Assembly (NCBI GenBank): GCA_023255165.1
Contig: JALRJD010000154.1
Span: 1 to 38,846, forward strand
Origin: Porticoccaceae bacterium
GTDB taxonomy: Bacteria > Pseudomonadota > Gammaproteobacteria > Pseudomonadales > Porticoccaceae
Reading direction: 5' to 3'
Length of the DNA: 38,846 nt
Shown here: one piece after another, positions 1 to 7,530 of the stretch
Position numbering within the stretch: the stretch's first letter is position 1
Layout of the letters: each line of letters begins with the position of its first letter
Notes under the pieces: generated by a model
Databases searched by the model: none
What the model saw: only the letters and a program-made list of their open reading frames with translations
Told to the model about the DNA's origin: nothing
Position numbers and translations under genes: made by a program

Positions 1-85
1 TTTTTTATTGCCAGATAGTGATAGGTGTGGAGCTGATTCGCAATCGCAATATCTGGCCAGACGACATTAAATACAAATTCTGTTA

Positions 86-94
86 TGGTATAGG
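86..94 (+). promoter_or_regulatory. Possible extended -10 of the toxin-antitoxin operon
   Basis: TGGTATAGG resembles an extended -10 (TGn plus TATAAT-like hexamer, four of six matching). A weak AT-rich -35 candidate (TTAAAT at 68-73) lies 15 bases upstream. The -10 overlaps the left arm of the operator palindrome, as expected for repression by promoter occlusion. Read by eye only. Confidence 0.3.
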
Positions 95-129
95 TTCTTA
101 AAGAACCTCAGAGAATCTCGGAGAACCTT
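92..129 (+). promoter_or_regulatory. Operator-like phased repeats of the antitoxin gene
   Basis: A perfect 8-bp inverted repeat (AGGTTCTT, one base, AAGAACCT) occupies 92-108. The right arm is then repeated in tandem: AGAACCT at 102, AGAATCT at 112 and AGAACCT at 122, an exact 10-bp period, about one helical turn. The last copy contains the ribosome binding site (GGAG at 120-123) in front of the ATG at 130. Ribbon-helix-helix antitoxins normally bind such short repeats to repress their own operon, so this is inferred to be the autoregulatory site. Confidence 0.6.
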
Positions 130-378
130 ATGCCATTAAAAGCAACTTCCGTCAGATTGGACGATGAGACTTTAAAGCGGGTTCGCCAAATTGCAGAAGC
201 AATGGACAGGCCTCGTGCTTGGTTGATGGGGCAAGCTATCAAGCAATACGTGGCTCGCGAAGAACGGCTTATCGCTGAAATTGAAAAGGGCGTGCGAGCT
301 GCCGATGAAAATCGTCTGGTAGACCACGCAGAAATAGAAGGTAAGTGGGAGACCAGGCGTGCAGCTCAAGTGGACTGA
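130..378 (+). CDS. Ribbon-helix-helix (CopG/ParD-like) antitoxin
   Basis: An 82-residue protein with a ribbon-helix-helix DNA-binding fold: beta strand around residues 5-10 (ATSVRL), then two helices with the RHH spacing (DETLKRVRQIAEAMDR, then RAWLMGQAIKQYV). The C-terminal part, residues 45-82, is charged and probably binds and neutralises the toxin. The start ATG has GGAG six bases upstream, inside a phased repeat that is probably its own operator. It overlaps the downstream toxin gene by 20 bp, typical of type II toxin-antitoxin pairs with coupled translation. The exact subfamily (ParD, RelB or another CopG type) cannot be told by eye. Base composition looks more AT-rich than the housekeeping genes that follow, consistent with a horizontally mobile module. 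Confidence 0.85.
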   Translation: MPLKATSVRLDDETLKRVRQIAEAMDRPRAWLMGQAIKQYVAREERLIAEIEKGVRAADENRLVDHAEIEGKWETRRAAQVD

Positions 379-655
379 TCTGGCCGCTGCTGATCTCGAT
401 CATATTGAAGAATTTATTAGTGCAGCGAACAGCCCCGTTATTGCAATTGATGCAGTGCTTCGCATTATTGATACCGTCGCCTTGGTGCTTATCGATCATC
501 CTGAAGCTGGGCGTTTGGGTCGAGTAAAAGGTACCCGGGAGCTTGTGATAGACGACTTGCCATTCGTGGTAGTGTATCGGCAAGTGAACCTTTTAAGCCA
601 AGTTCAAATCCTGCGGGTCTTACATGAAGCACAACAGTGGCCAACTGAAACCTGA
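359..655 (+). CDS. RelE/ParE family toxin
   Basis: A 98-residue protein with the RelE/ParE toxin layout. The N-terminal strand and helix (residues 1-23, LKWTDLAAADLDHIEEFI) are followed by a second helix and the beta-sheet core containing the conserved pattern HPEAGRLGRVKGTRELVI and VVYRQ. It ends with ILRVLHEAQQWP, the usual RVLH strand. ParE members poison gyrase and RelE members cleave mRNA on the ribosome; which applies is not determinable here. The start is GTG at 359, inside the antitoxin gene, giving a 20-bp overlap. No disrupting stop is seen, so the module looks intact. Nothing recognisable follows until the convergent HAD gene at 701. Confidence 0.85.
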   Translation: MQLKWTDLAAADLDHIEEFISAANSPVIAIDAVLRIIDTVALVLIDHPEAGRLGRVKGTRELVIDDLPFVVVYRQVNLLSQVQILRVLHEAQQWPTET

Positions 656-700
656 ATGCGGCTAATTACATAAAGTTCACTACTCGCGCCAAAACGGTGG

Positions 701-1357
701 TCAATCACGCAGCGATATAATCGGCCAGTTTTTCTCTTCCGCTATTTGTTGCAGCGCCGGACAAGGATCGACGGCCACCGGGTGATCAACTTCCAACAGC
801 AGTGGCAGATCATTGATCGAGTCGCTGTAAAACCAGCTTCCATCCAAGGTTTCATCCTGTTCCTGCAGCCAGCTGTTGAGCCGCGTGACTTTGCCCTCTT
901 TATAGGTGGGCGTTCCCACCACTTTGCCGCTGTAACGGCCATTGACAATTTCCGCATCGGTGGCCAGCAGCTCGCTGACGCCGAGGCTTTGGCAGATCGG
1001 TTCGACAATAAAGCGGTTGGTTGAGGTAATAATCAGCAGTCTGTCGCCGGCATCGCGGTGCTGTTGCAGCAGTGCCCGGGCTTTTGGCAGCTGCATCGGT
1101 TCGATAACCTGGCGCATAAACTGCTGGTGCAGTTGCGCCAGTTCGTCCATCGACATGCTGGTCAATGGTTGCAGAGAAAATTCCAGATAGGCAAAAATAT
1201 TCAGATCGCCGGCGACATAATCAGCGTAGAATTGATCGTTGGCCTGCTGAAACCGCTGCGCATCCACAAGCTGCTCGGTGACCAGAAACTCGCCCCAGCC
1301 GTGGTCGCTGTCACCGGCGATCAAGGTGTTGTCGAGGTCGAAAATAGCCAGTGCCAT
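701..1357 (-). CDS. HAD-IB family phosphatase (SerB-like; candidate histidinol-phosphate phosphatase)
   Basis: A 218-residue haloacid-dehalogenase phosphatase of the phosphoserine-phosphatase-like subclass. Motif I is FDLDNTL with nucleophile D7 and acid D9. Motif II is around T111/S112 (IITSTNRF), a lysine follows at 153-156 (YKEGK), and motif IV is YSDSINDLPLL with D179 and D183. A helical cap lies at about residues 15-85. Close relatives sit beside rppH-ptsP in pseudomonads. From memory, the P. aeruginosa gene in that place (PA0335) has been reported as a histidinol-phosphate phosphatase, so a role in histidine synthesis is possible; phosphoserine or another small phosphate ester cannot be excluded. 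It is divergent from rppH across 136 bp. Confidence 0.85.
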   Translation of the reverse strand: MALAIFDLDNTLIAGDSDHGWGEFLVTEQLVDAQRFQQANDQFYADYVAGDLNIFAYLEFSLQPLTSMSMDELAQLHQQFMRQVIEPMQLPKARALLQQHRDAGDRLLIITSTNRFIVEPICQSLGVSELLATDAEIVNGRYSGKVVGTPTYKEGKVTRLNSWLQEQDETLDGSWFYSDSINDLPLLLEVDHPVAVDPCPALQQIAEEKNWPIISLRD

Positions 1358-1425
1358 GCGTTGAAGTCCAATCGGGTTGCCGGGCCGAGAGGATAACCAT
1401 AGGGCTCTGTGGTCTCAAGAGAAAA

Positions 1426-1454
1426 TTGCCCGGGCAGGCAGACTGTGGAACAAT
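1426..1454 (+). promoter_or_regulatory. Candidate sigma70 promoter of rppH-ptsP
   Basis: TTGCCC at 1426-1431 and AACAAT at 1449-1454 are separated by 17 bases; each hexamer matches four of six consensus positions. It lies about 40 bases before the rppH start, in the divergent gap with the HAD gene. Confidence 0.35.
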
Positions 1455-1493
1455 GGTTCGGCTTCGGTGCTTGCATAAAAGGGTGTATTTGAA

Positions 1494-1997
1494 TTGGTTG
1501 ATAAGGATGGTTTTCGCTCCAATGTCGCGATTGTTATAGGCGATGGTCACGGACGTTTGTTTTGGGCAAAGCGCGTTGGTCAGCAGGCGTGGCAGTTTCC
1601 CCAAGGCGGTATTGACCGAGGTGAAAGTGTAGAGGATGCACTTTATCGCGAGCTCTACGAAGAAGTTGGCCTTAGAGCTGACGATGTGAAAATTCTACAA
1701 CGCTCCAAGCGCTGGCTGCGCTACCACATTCCTGAGCAGATGCAGCGCAAGCACTCCAAGCCTCTCTGTATTGGGCAAAAGCAGCGCTGGTTTTATCTGC
1801 AAATGACCTGTGACCCGGAGCAGGTTCGCTTCGATACCAGCGGCACCCCCGAATTTGATGACTGGCAGTGGGTAAACTACTGGTATCCGGTCAATTCTGT
1901 TATCTCATTCAAGCGCAATATTTATCGCAACGCATTGCAGGAATTCTCCTCAGCCAATGCGCGCCTGCAACATTCACAGCCAGCCCAGGATAGATAA
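1494..1997 (+). CDS. rppH: RNA 5'-pyrophosphohydrolase, Nudix family
   Basis: A 167-residue Nudix hydrolase that removes pyrophosphate from the 5' end of triphosphorylated mRNA and so starts RNase E-dependent decay. The Nudix box runs from G38 to L60 (GGIDRGES, then REL, then EEVGL), with catalytic R52, E53, E56 and E57. The N-terminus DGFRSNV, WQFPQGG, the segment PLCIGQKQRWF and the YWYPV..V..FKR segment are all diagnostic of RppH. The start is TTG at 1494: it aligns with the conserved RppH N-terminus (M-V-D-K-D-G), and no in-frame ATG is nearby. The stop is two bases before ptsP, so the two are almost certainly one operon, as in many gammaproteobacteria. Confidence 0.96.
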   Translation: MVDKDGFRSNVAIVIGDGHGRLFWAKRVGQQAWQFPQGGIDRGESVEDALYRELYEEVGLRADDVKILQRSKRWLRYHIPEQMQRKHSKPLCIGQKQRWFYLQMTCDPEQVRFDTSGTPEFDDWQWVNYWYPVNSVISFKRNIYRNALQEFSSANARLQHSQPAQDR

Positions 1998-1999
1998 TT

Positions 2000-4285
2000 A
2001 TGCTGGCGTCGCTGCGCAATATCGTTCAGGAAGTTAACAGCGCTCGCAATCTCGGCGAGGTGCTGAGAATTATTGTCAAGGAAGTGCGCGAGGCAATGCA
2101 GGCCGGTGTCTGCTCTGTTTATCTGTTTGACCAGACGGATCAGCGCTATGTGCTGATGGCCACCGAAGGCCTGCGCCAGGAATCCATCGGCAAGGTGCGG
2201 CTGGCGATGCGTGAGGGTCTGGTGGGTCTGGTCGCCGCCCGCGAGGAGCCGCTTAACCTTGAGGATGCTGATAAGCACCCCAACTTTGCTTACTTTGAAG
2301 AGACTGGCGAGAGCCCCTATCACTCGTTCCTGGGTGTGCCCATTATCCATCACCGCAAGGTGCTCGGCGTTCTGGTGTTGCAGCAAGAAACGCGGCGGCG
2401 TTTCGAGGGTGAAGAAGAGGCCTTTGTGGTCACTGTCTGCGCCCAGTTGTCCGGCGCCATCGCTCATGCGGAAGCCACTGGCGCTCTGCGGAAGCTGGCT
2501 TCGGCGGGGCGCGGTAAAAGTCGCGAAACCGTTTTTCGTGGCATTCCCAGTTCGCCCGGCGTCGGTATCGGGCGGGTGGTTATGGTTTCGTCGAGTGTTG
2601 ATCTCAGTTCGGTTCCGGAGCGTTTTTCCACAGATACAGCCGGTGAAATAGAAATTTTCCGCACCGCGCTGGAATCCGCCAAGCGCGATATGCGCAATCT
2701 CGGTGAGGGGCTTGAGGGCAAACTCAGCTCGGAAGAGATCGCGCTGTTTGATATTTATATCCGCATGCTCGATGACCACTCTCTGGGTGGCGAGGTAATT
2801 GCCGCAATTGTCGATGGTCAGGCGGCACAGAGCGCCTGGAGTTCGGTGATCCTGAAGCACGTGCGCACCTTCCGCAAAATGGACGACCCCTATCTGCGCG
2901 AGCGCGCGGCGGACGTCAACGACCTGGGTCGCCGTGTGCTCGGCTATCTGCAGCGCGATGAAAGAAGCACTCAACCATTACCGCGACGTATTGTACTGGT
3001 TGGCGAAGATCTCTCCGCCTCGGCGCTGGCGGATATCCCGATCAACCGGCTGGTGGGCATTGTCTCGATTAAGGGTTCCAGTAACTCGCATATGGCGATT
3101 GTCGGTCGCGCCCTCGGCGTGCCCACAATTATGGGTGCGGTGGATCTGCCCTGGGCCGAACTGGAAGGCCATGAATTAATTATCGACGGCTTTAGCGGCG
3201 ATGTTATCAGCCGTGCCAGTCGTAACACCCGGCGCGCCTATCTGCAGCGCCAGCGCGAAGAGAAACAGCTGAGCAAAGATCTTGAAAAGCTGCGTGATAT
3301 TCCCTGCGTTACACCGGATGGTCTGCCGCTGGCGCTGTGGATCAATACCGGCTTGCGTCAGGATATTGCCCTGCGACTCAAATCCAGCGCCGAAGGGGTC
3401 GGGCTCTATCGCACCGAGATTCCCTTTTTGATGCGCTCCAGCTTTCCCACCGAAGACGAGCAGACTGAAATCTACCGTGAACAGTTACAGGCCTTTGCCC
3501 CCAATCCGGTGACTATGCGAACGCTGGATATCGGCGGCGACAAGGATCTGCCCTACTTTCCGATAGATGAAGAAAACCCCTTTCTCGGCTGGCGTGGCAT
3601 TCGTATCTCTCTCGATCATCCGGAAATTTTTCTCGCCCAGATTCGCGCTATGTTGCGCGCCAGTGAAGGGCTCAACAACCTGCGTATTATGCTGCCGATG
3701 ATTAGCAGCGTACCCGAGCTTGATCGCGCGCTGGAGTTGATCGACAGAGCTTATCGCGAGCTAAAGCAGGAGGAGGGTTACAAACTTCAGAAACCGTCTG
3801 TGGGTGCGATGATTGAAGTGCCTGCAGCGGTCTACCAGGTTAAGGAACTGGGGCGCCGGGTAGACTTTCTCTCGGTTGGCACCAATGATCTGACTCAGTA
3901 TTTGCTCGCCGTGGATCGCAATAATCCGCGCGTTGCCAATCTCTACCACGCCCTGCATCCGGCGGTTTTGCGGGCGCTGAAAGCGATTCATGATCAGGCG
4001 GAAGCGGTCAATTGCCAGATCAGTGTCTGTGGTGAAATGGCCGGTGACCCGCTCAGTGCGGTGATGCTGCTGGGTCTTGGCTATGATCATCTGTCCATGA
4101 GCGCCAACAGCTTGCTGAAAGTGAAGTCGATGCTCAATCAGGTGTCCAAAGTCGAGGCGCGCAATTTGGCCAAGCGGGCGCTGCGCATGTCCGATGCCAG
4201 CTCGGTATCACTGTTGCTCTCCGATGCCCTCAACCGCCCCGAACTGTCGAAGCTCTACCGCCCGGTGGAATTTACCGCGCCTTAG
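2000..4285 (+). CDS. ptsP: Phosphoenolpyruvate-protein phosphotransferase PtsP (EI-Ntr)
   Basis: A 761-residue enzyme I of the nitrogen phosphotransfer system. It takes phosphate from PEP and passes it to NPr (PtsO) and then EIIA-Ntr (PtsN), a regulatory rather than sugar-importing chain. Domains in order: GAF sensor at about 1-160; EI N-terminal helical/HPr-binding region 178-325; phospho-histidine domain with GSSNSHMAIVGRALG and active-site H364; PEP-binding TIM barrel from about 430, with GLYRTEIPFL and the C-terminal signature CGEMAGDP containing C677. Length agrees with the roughly 750-residue family norm. It starts two bases after the rppH stop. It meets the NRDE gene tail to tail with one base between stop codons and no visible terminator. 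Confidence 0.97.
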   Translation: MLASLRNIVQEVNSARNLGEVLRIIVKEVREAMQAGVCSVYLFDQTDQRYVLMATEGLRQESIGKVRLAMREGLVGLVAAREEPLNLEDADKHPNFAYFEETGESPYHSFLGVPIIHHRKVLGVLVLQQETRRRFEGEEEAFVVTVCAQLSGAIAHAEATGALRKLASAGRGKSRETVFRGIPSSPGVGIGRVVMVSSSVDLSSVPERFSTDTAGEIEIFRTALESAKRDMRNLGEGLEGKLSSEEIALFDIYIRMLDDHSLGGEVIAAIVDGQAAQSAWSSVILKHVRTFRKMDDPYLRERAADVNDLGRRVLGYLQRDERSTQPLPRRIVLVGEDLSASALADIPINRLVGIVSIKGSSNSHMAIVGRALGVPTIMGAVDLPWAELEGHELIIDGFSGDVISRASRNTRRAYLQRQREEKQLSKDLEKLRDIPCVTPDGLPLALWINTGLRQDIALRLKSSAEGVGLYRTEIPFLMRSSFPTEDEQTEIYREQLQAFAPNPVTMRTLDIGGDKDLPYFPIDEENPFLGWRGIRISLDHPEIFLAQIRAMLRASEGLNNLRIMLPMISSVPELDRALELIDRAYRELKQEEGYKLQKPSVGAMIEVPAAVYQVKELGRRVDFLSVGTNDLTQYLLAVDRNNPRVANLYHALHPAVLRALKAIHDQAEAVNCQISVCGEMAGDPLSAVMLLGLGYDHLSMSANSLLKVKSMLNQVSKVEARNLAKRALRMSDASSVSLLLSDALNRPELSKLYRPVEFTAP

Positions 4286-4286
4286 G

Positions 4287-5102
4287 TCATGACGCCGCCG
4301 GCTGCGCAGAAAAACTAAATCGCTTTTCCGCCTCGGCAATACCTTCTATATAAGTCTGTTCCGCCACATATGTTGCGCCGCTGGCCGATACAACCACCGC
4401 CGTTGAGGCGCGGGTGCCGTAATCGTCGGCAACAATAAAAGGTGACGAAAGTAGCTTCTCCCAATCCGCCGGCACGCCGGTATCGGGTAGCAGGTGATCT
4501 TCATAGGTTTTCTGTCGCGACAGCAACCCGAGCAGCTCGGTCAGCAGTTGCTCGTCGCTGCGATCGTGATCGCCATGATTGAGCACATCGACCAACTCCT
4601 GGCGTGCGTAATCGACCTTTGGCCAGGGGCTGTCGAGCAGATGATTGCTGAGGGCATAGATTCCCGGCGGCAGGCTGCGCAGTTGATGGTTGTAGTTGTT
4701 TAGATAGAGCAGCTCAGTGCCGTCGTAAAACAGCAGATTAAAGCCACCATACAGATCCAGATCTGGCCTTACCGATGCGGCCCAATCTTGCGCCGACAGA
4801 TCCGAGCAGAGAAAGTTGGTGACCAGATTGCCGCGCGACAAAGGCCTCTTGTCGCGAAACCCCGGATGTGACAGCTCACGAAAATTGGTTACCGCGGCAA
4901 AGCGGCCGTCGCGTGAAAGCCCCAGCCAGGTGCCGCCCGCTTCCTGATCCCTGCCGGCGAGCACCGGCATATCCTGCCACCAGTGTAGCGGCAGGGTTGG
5001 GCGCTGATAGAACTCGTCGCGATTTGAACACACTACCAATGATGCATCAGTTCGCAAAGGAGTATCAGATCGGTAATTGAAGGCGACGGCAAGTAAGCAC
5101 AT
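4287..5102 (-). CDS. NRDE family (TANGO2-like) protein
   Basis: A 271-residue protein beginning Met-Cys-Leu-Leu-Ala and carrying the NRDE signature SNRDEF at residues 26-31, which defines this widespread family (human TANGO2). Other conserved parts are the GGTWLG segment near residue 56, AAVTNFRE, and SRGNLV. The fold resembles N-terminal-nucleophile hydrolases, and Cys2 would be the exposed nucleophile after methionine removal, but the biochemical role in bacteria is not settled; TANGO2 homologues have been connected with haem handling. The gene converges on ptsP and is divergent from lgt across 121 bp. A function beyond family membership should not be assumed. Confidence 0.88.
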   Translation of the reverse strand: MCLLAVAFNYRSDTPLRTDASLVVCSNRDEFYQRPTLPLHWWQDMPVLAGRDQEAGGTWLGLSRDGRFAAVTNFRELSHPGFRDKRPLSRGNLVTNFLCSDLSAQDWAASVRPDLDLYGGFNLLFYDGTELLYLNNYNHQLRSLPPGIYALSNHLLDSPWPKVDYARQELVDVLNHGDHDRSDEQLLTELLGLLSRQKTYEDHLLPDTGVPADWEKLLSSPFIVADDYGTRASTAVVVSASGATYVAEQTYIEGIAEAEKRFSFSAQPAAS

Positions 5103-5223
5103 GGCGGCCAGTTTAGCCGTTTAAAAAGGAATTGGTTAGCCCTCCGTGTAGCGGCTGGATAGATAAAAAGTTATCATCGCCGCACTATAAATTGCTGGCA
5201 CTATTTACCTTCTGGAAAGACAG

Positions 5224-6066
5224 ATGCTGAATTATCCACAGATCGACCCGGTTGCGCTGTCGCTTGGTCCCTTCGAATTTGCCGACCGGGTTATTGGACC
5301 GCTGCAGATTCACTGGTACGGCATTATGTACCTGCTGGCATTTGCCTGCGCCTGGATGCTGGCGATGCGCAACAGTCAGCGCCCCTGGTCGCCAGTGGCT
5401 AAAACCCAGGTGGAAGATCTGATTGTCTACGGCGCCTGGGGCGTTATTCTCGGTGGCCGCTTTGGTTATATGCTGTTTTACAGTGCCGACAAATGGCTCG
5501 ACGATCCCGGCATGATTATCCGTATCTGGGAGGGGGGCATGTCCTTCCATGGTGGGTTGATCGGTGTTGTGCTGGCGCTGATGCTCTATGGCCGCAAACA
5601 CAAAATTGGCTTTCTCAGCCTGGCGGACTTTGTTGCGCCACTGGTGCCAACCGGGCTGTTTTTTGGCCGGCTGGGCAACTTTATCGGCCAGGAACTCTGG
5701 GGCCGCCCCAGCGACGTGCCCTGGGCAATGTTATTTCCCGCCGACCCGCAGCAGCTGACTCGCCATCCATCCCAGCTGTATGAAGCGCTGCTTGAAGGCG
5801 CGCTGCTGTTTCTGATTATCAACTGGTACGCCAGAAAGCCTCGGCTGTTTGGCCAGATTTCCGGACTGTTTCTGATTCTCTACGGCGTTTTTCGCTTTGC
5901 CGTGGAATTTGTGCGCCAGCCCGACCCGCAGTTTGCCAATCAGTCGCCGCTGTTTGAGTGGCTCGGCTGGATGACCCGCGGTCAGGCTCTGTGCATTCCA
6001 ATGATTCTGCTCGGCCTCTGGTTTATGCGCGCTTCGCTGCGTCAGCTGGCAAGCCGCAACGCCTGA
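5224..6066 (+). CDS. lgt: Prolipoprotein diacylglyceryl transferase
   Basis: A 280-residue integral inner-membrane enzyme with about seven hydrophobic segments. It transfers diacylglycerol from phosphatidylglycerol to the lipobox cysteine of prolipoproteins, the first step of lipoprotein maturation. Visible family motifs are IHWYGIMYLLAF (about 29-40), the HGG motif with H109, and the Lgt signature GRLGNF..ELWGR with R149, N152, E157 and G160, then HPSQLYEALLEG. The signature has Gly-Gln where E. coli has Asn-Gly inside FINGELWG; the catalytically important residues are kept. It is followed after 23 bp by thyA; the lgt-thyA-folA order is common in gammaproteobacteria. Confidence 0.97.
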   Translation: MLNYPQIDPVALSLGPFEFADRVIGPLQIHWYGIMYLLAFACAWMLAMRNSQRPWSPVAKTQVEDLIVYGAWGVILGGRFGYMLFYSADKWLDDPGMIIRIWEGGMSFHGGLIGVVLALMLYGRKHKIGFLSLADFVAPLVPTGLFFGRLGNFIGQELWGRPSDVPWAMLFPADPQQLTRHPSQLYEALLEGALLFLIINWYARKPRLFGQISGLFLILYGVFRFAVEFVRQPDPQFANQSPLFEWLGWMTRGQALCIPMILLGLWFMRASLRQLASRNA

Positions 6067-6089
6067 CACGACTAAAAGGTTTTTAATCG

Positions 6090-6995
6090 ATGAAGCAATA
6101 CCTGGATCTGGTCAGACATATTCGTGATCATGGCGTGAAAAAGCAGGATCGTACCGGCACCGGCACCCAAAGTATTTTCGGGCACCAGATGCGCTTTGAT
6201 CTGAGTCAGGGTTTTCCGTTGGTGACCACCAAAAAAGTCCACCTGAAATCAATCCTTCACGAGCTGCTGTGGTTTATTCGCGGCGACACCAATATTCGCT
6301 ATCTGGTTGAAAACGATGTTGGCATCTGGAATGACTGGCCCTATCAGAGCTGGCTGCGACAGACCGGCCAGGAAGATGACTTTCCGATGTACTCGCCGGA
6401 GTGGAAGGCGAAGATGAAGGAGTTTGTGCAACAGATTAAAGACAGCGACGAGTTTGCCCAACGCTACGGTGATCTCGGACCGGTGTACGGTCACCAGTGG
6501 CGCAACTTCGAGGGTGTCGACCAGCTTGCGCAGGTGGTCGCCGATATAAAATCGAACCCCGATTCGCGACGGCTGATTGTCTCAGCGTGGAACCCGAAAG
6601 ATATTCCGGTGATGGTTAAATCCGGCCTGCCACCCTGTCACAGCCTGTTCCAGTTTTATGTCACCGAGGGTCGGCTCTCCTGTCAGCTCTATCAGCGCAG
6701 TGCCGATGTATTTTTGGGGGTGCCATTTAATATCGCCTCCTACGCTATCCTCACTTTAATGATTGCCCAGGTAACCGGTCTGCAGCCCGGCGACTTTGTG
6801 CATACCTTCGGCGACGCCCATCTGTACAGCAATCACATGGATCAGGTTGAAGAGCAACTTGCCAGAGAGCCCTATCCACTACCGACGCTCGCTATTAATC
6901 CCAATGTCGACGATCTATTTGACTTTGTCTACGACGACTTTGAGTTGCTTGAATATCAGTGCCACGGGCCGATCTCCGCGCCCGTCGCGGTTTAG
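6090..6995 (+). CDS. thyA: Thymidylate synthase, long form
   Basis: A 301-residue thymidylate synthase, which methylates dUMP to dTMP using methylene-tetrahydrofolate and releases dihydrofolate. The catalytic cysteine is C183 in LPPCHSLFQFYV; the folate/dUMP-binding segments DRTGTGT, RSADVFLGVPFNI and HLYSNH are all present. It is about 37 residues longer than E. coli ThyA (264) because of an insertion at about residues 80-118 (between IWNDWPYQSW and YGDLGPVYGHQW), a length variant also known in Lactobacillus-type enzymes. The coding region is intact. The folA start lies 19 bp after the stop, so the enzyme that recycles its dihydrofolate product is co-transcribed. Confidence 0.97.
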   Translation: MKQYLDLVRHIRDHGVKKQDRTGTGTQSIFGHQMRFDLSQGFPLVTTKKVHLKSILHELLWFIRGDTNIRYLVENDVGIWNDWPYQSWLRQTGQEDDFPMYSPEWKAKMKEFVQQIKDSDEFAQRYGDLGPVYGHQWRNFEGVDQLAQVVADIKSNPDSRRLIVSAWNPKDIPVMVKSGLPPCHSLFQFYVTEGRLSCQLYQRSADVFLGVPFNIASYAILTLMIAQVTGLQPGDFVHTFGDAHLYSNHMDQVEEQLAREPYPLPTLAINPNVDDLFDFVYDDFELLEYQCHGPISAPVAV

Positions 6996-7014
6996 TGTAC
7001 CCGGAGGTCATGCC

Positions 7015-7518
7015 TTGAAAATCTCGTTAATTGTCGCCGTCAGCCGTAACGGCGTTATTGGCCTCAATAATCAGCTGCCTTGGCACCTGCCTGAAGATCT
7101 GAAATATTTTAAGTCGGTCACCATGGGCAAGCCGCTGATTATGGGGCGCAAGACCTTCGAGTCGATCGGCCGCCCGCTGCCCGGACGGACCAATATTGTG
7201 ATCACCAGAGACAGCAGCTGGAGCGCCGAGGGTGTGGAGGTGGCGCGGACCCTGCAGCAGGCGATGACACTCGGGCGACTGGCCTGTGCCCGAGCCGACG
7301 TGGATGAGATTATGGTGATCGGCGGCGAGCAGATTTACCGCCTGACCCTGCCCGGCGCCGACCGTCTTTACTTCACCGAAGTGCAGGCCGATGTCGAAGG
7401 CGATGCATTCTTTCCCGCGATCGACCCCGATCAGTGGCAGCAGGTCAGCGAGCAATTGCCTGAGCAGACTGACACCCATCCCTACCGATTTCTGGTGTTG
7501 GATCGAAAGCCTGCCTAA
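7015..7518 (+). CDS. folA: Dihydrofolate reductase
   Basis: A 167-residue NADPH-dependent dihydrofolate reductase that restores tetrahydrofolate, including that consumed by the adjacent ThyA. N-terminal features are ISLIVAVSRNGVIG, the substrate loop LPWHLPEDLKYFK with the proton-relay acid D28, MGRKTFESIGRPLPGR for NADPH binding, and IMVIGGEQIYR. The start is placed at TTG 7015: GGAGG at 7003-7007 lies seven bases upstream, and the protein then begins MKISLIVAVS as in other FolA proteins. A longer in-frame reading from 6796 would overlap thyA by 200 bp and add residues with no FolA similarity, so it is not used. Confidence 0.96.
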   Translation: MKISLIVAVSRNGVIGLNNQLPWHLPEDLKYFKSVTMGKPLIMGRKTFESIGRPLPGRTNIVITRDSSWSAEGVEVARTLQQAMTLGRLACARADVDEIMVIGGEQIYRLTLPGADRLYFTEVQADVEGDAFFPAIDPDQWQQVSEQLPEQTDTHPYRFLVLDRKPA

Positions 7519-7530
7519 ATGTCGGGGTTT

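Noticed and set aside
10..57. GCCAGAT/ATCTGGC inverted repeat as a terminator of an upstream gene
   Set aside because: The arms are 34 bases apart and the T-run lies before, not after, the hairpin on the plus strand, so it does not fit a rho-independent terminator.
1922..2974. 350-residue open frame on the minus strand inside rppH/ptsP
   Set aside because: It lies wholly antisense to rppH and ptsP, whose motifs are unmistakable, and shows no domain pattern; long antisense frames are expected in codon-biased, GC-rich genes.
6796..7014. Upstream extension of folA giving a 240-residue protein
   Set aside because: It overlaps the 3' end of thyA by 200 bp and has no FolA similarity; the TTG at 7015 has an ideal ribosome binding site and matches the family start.
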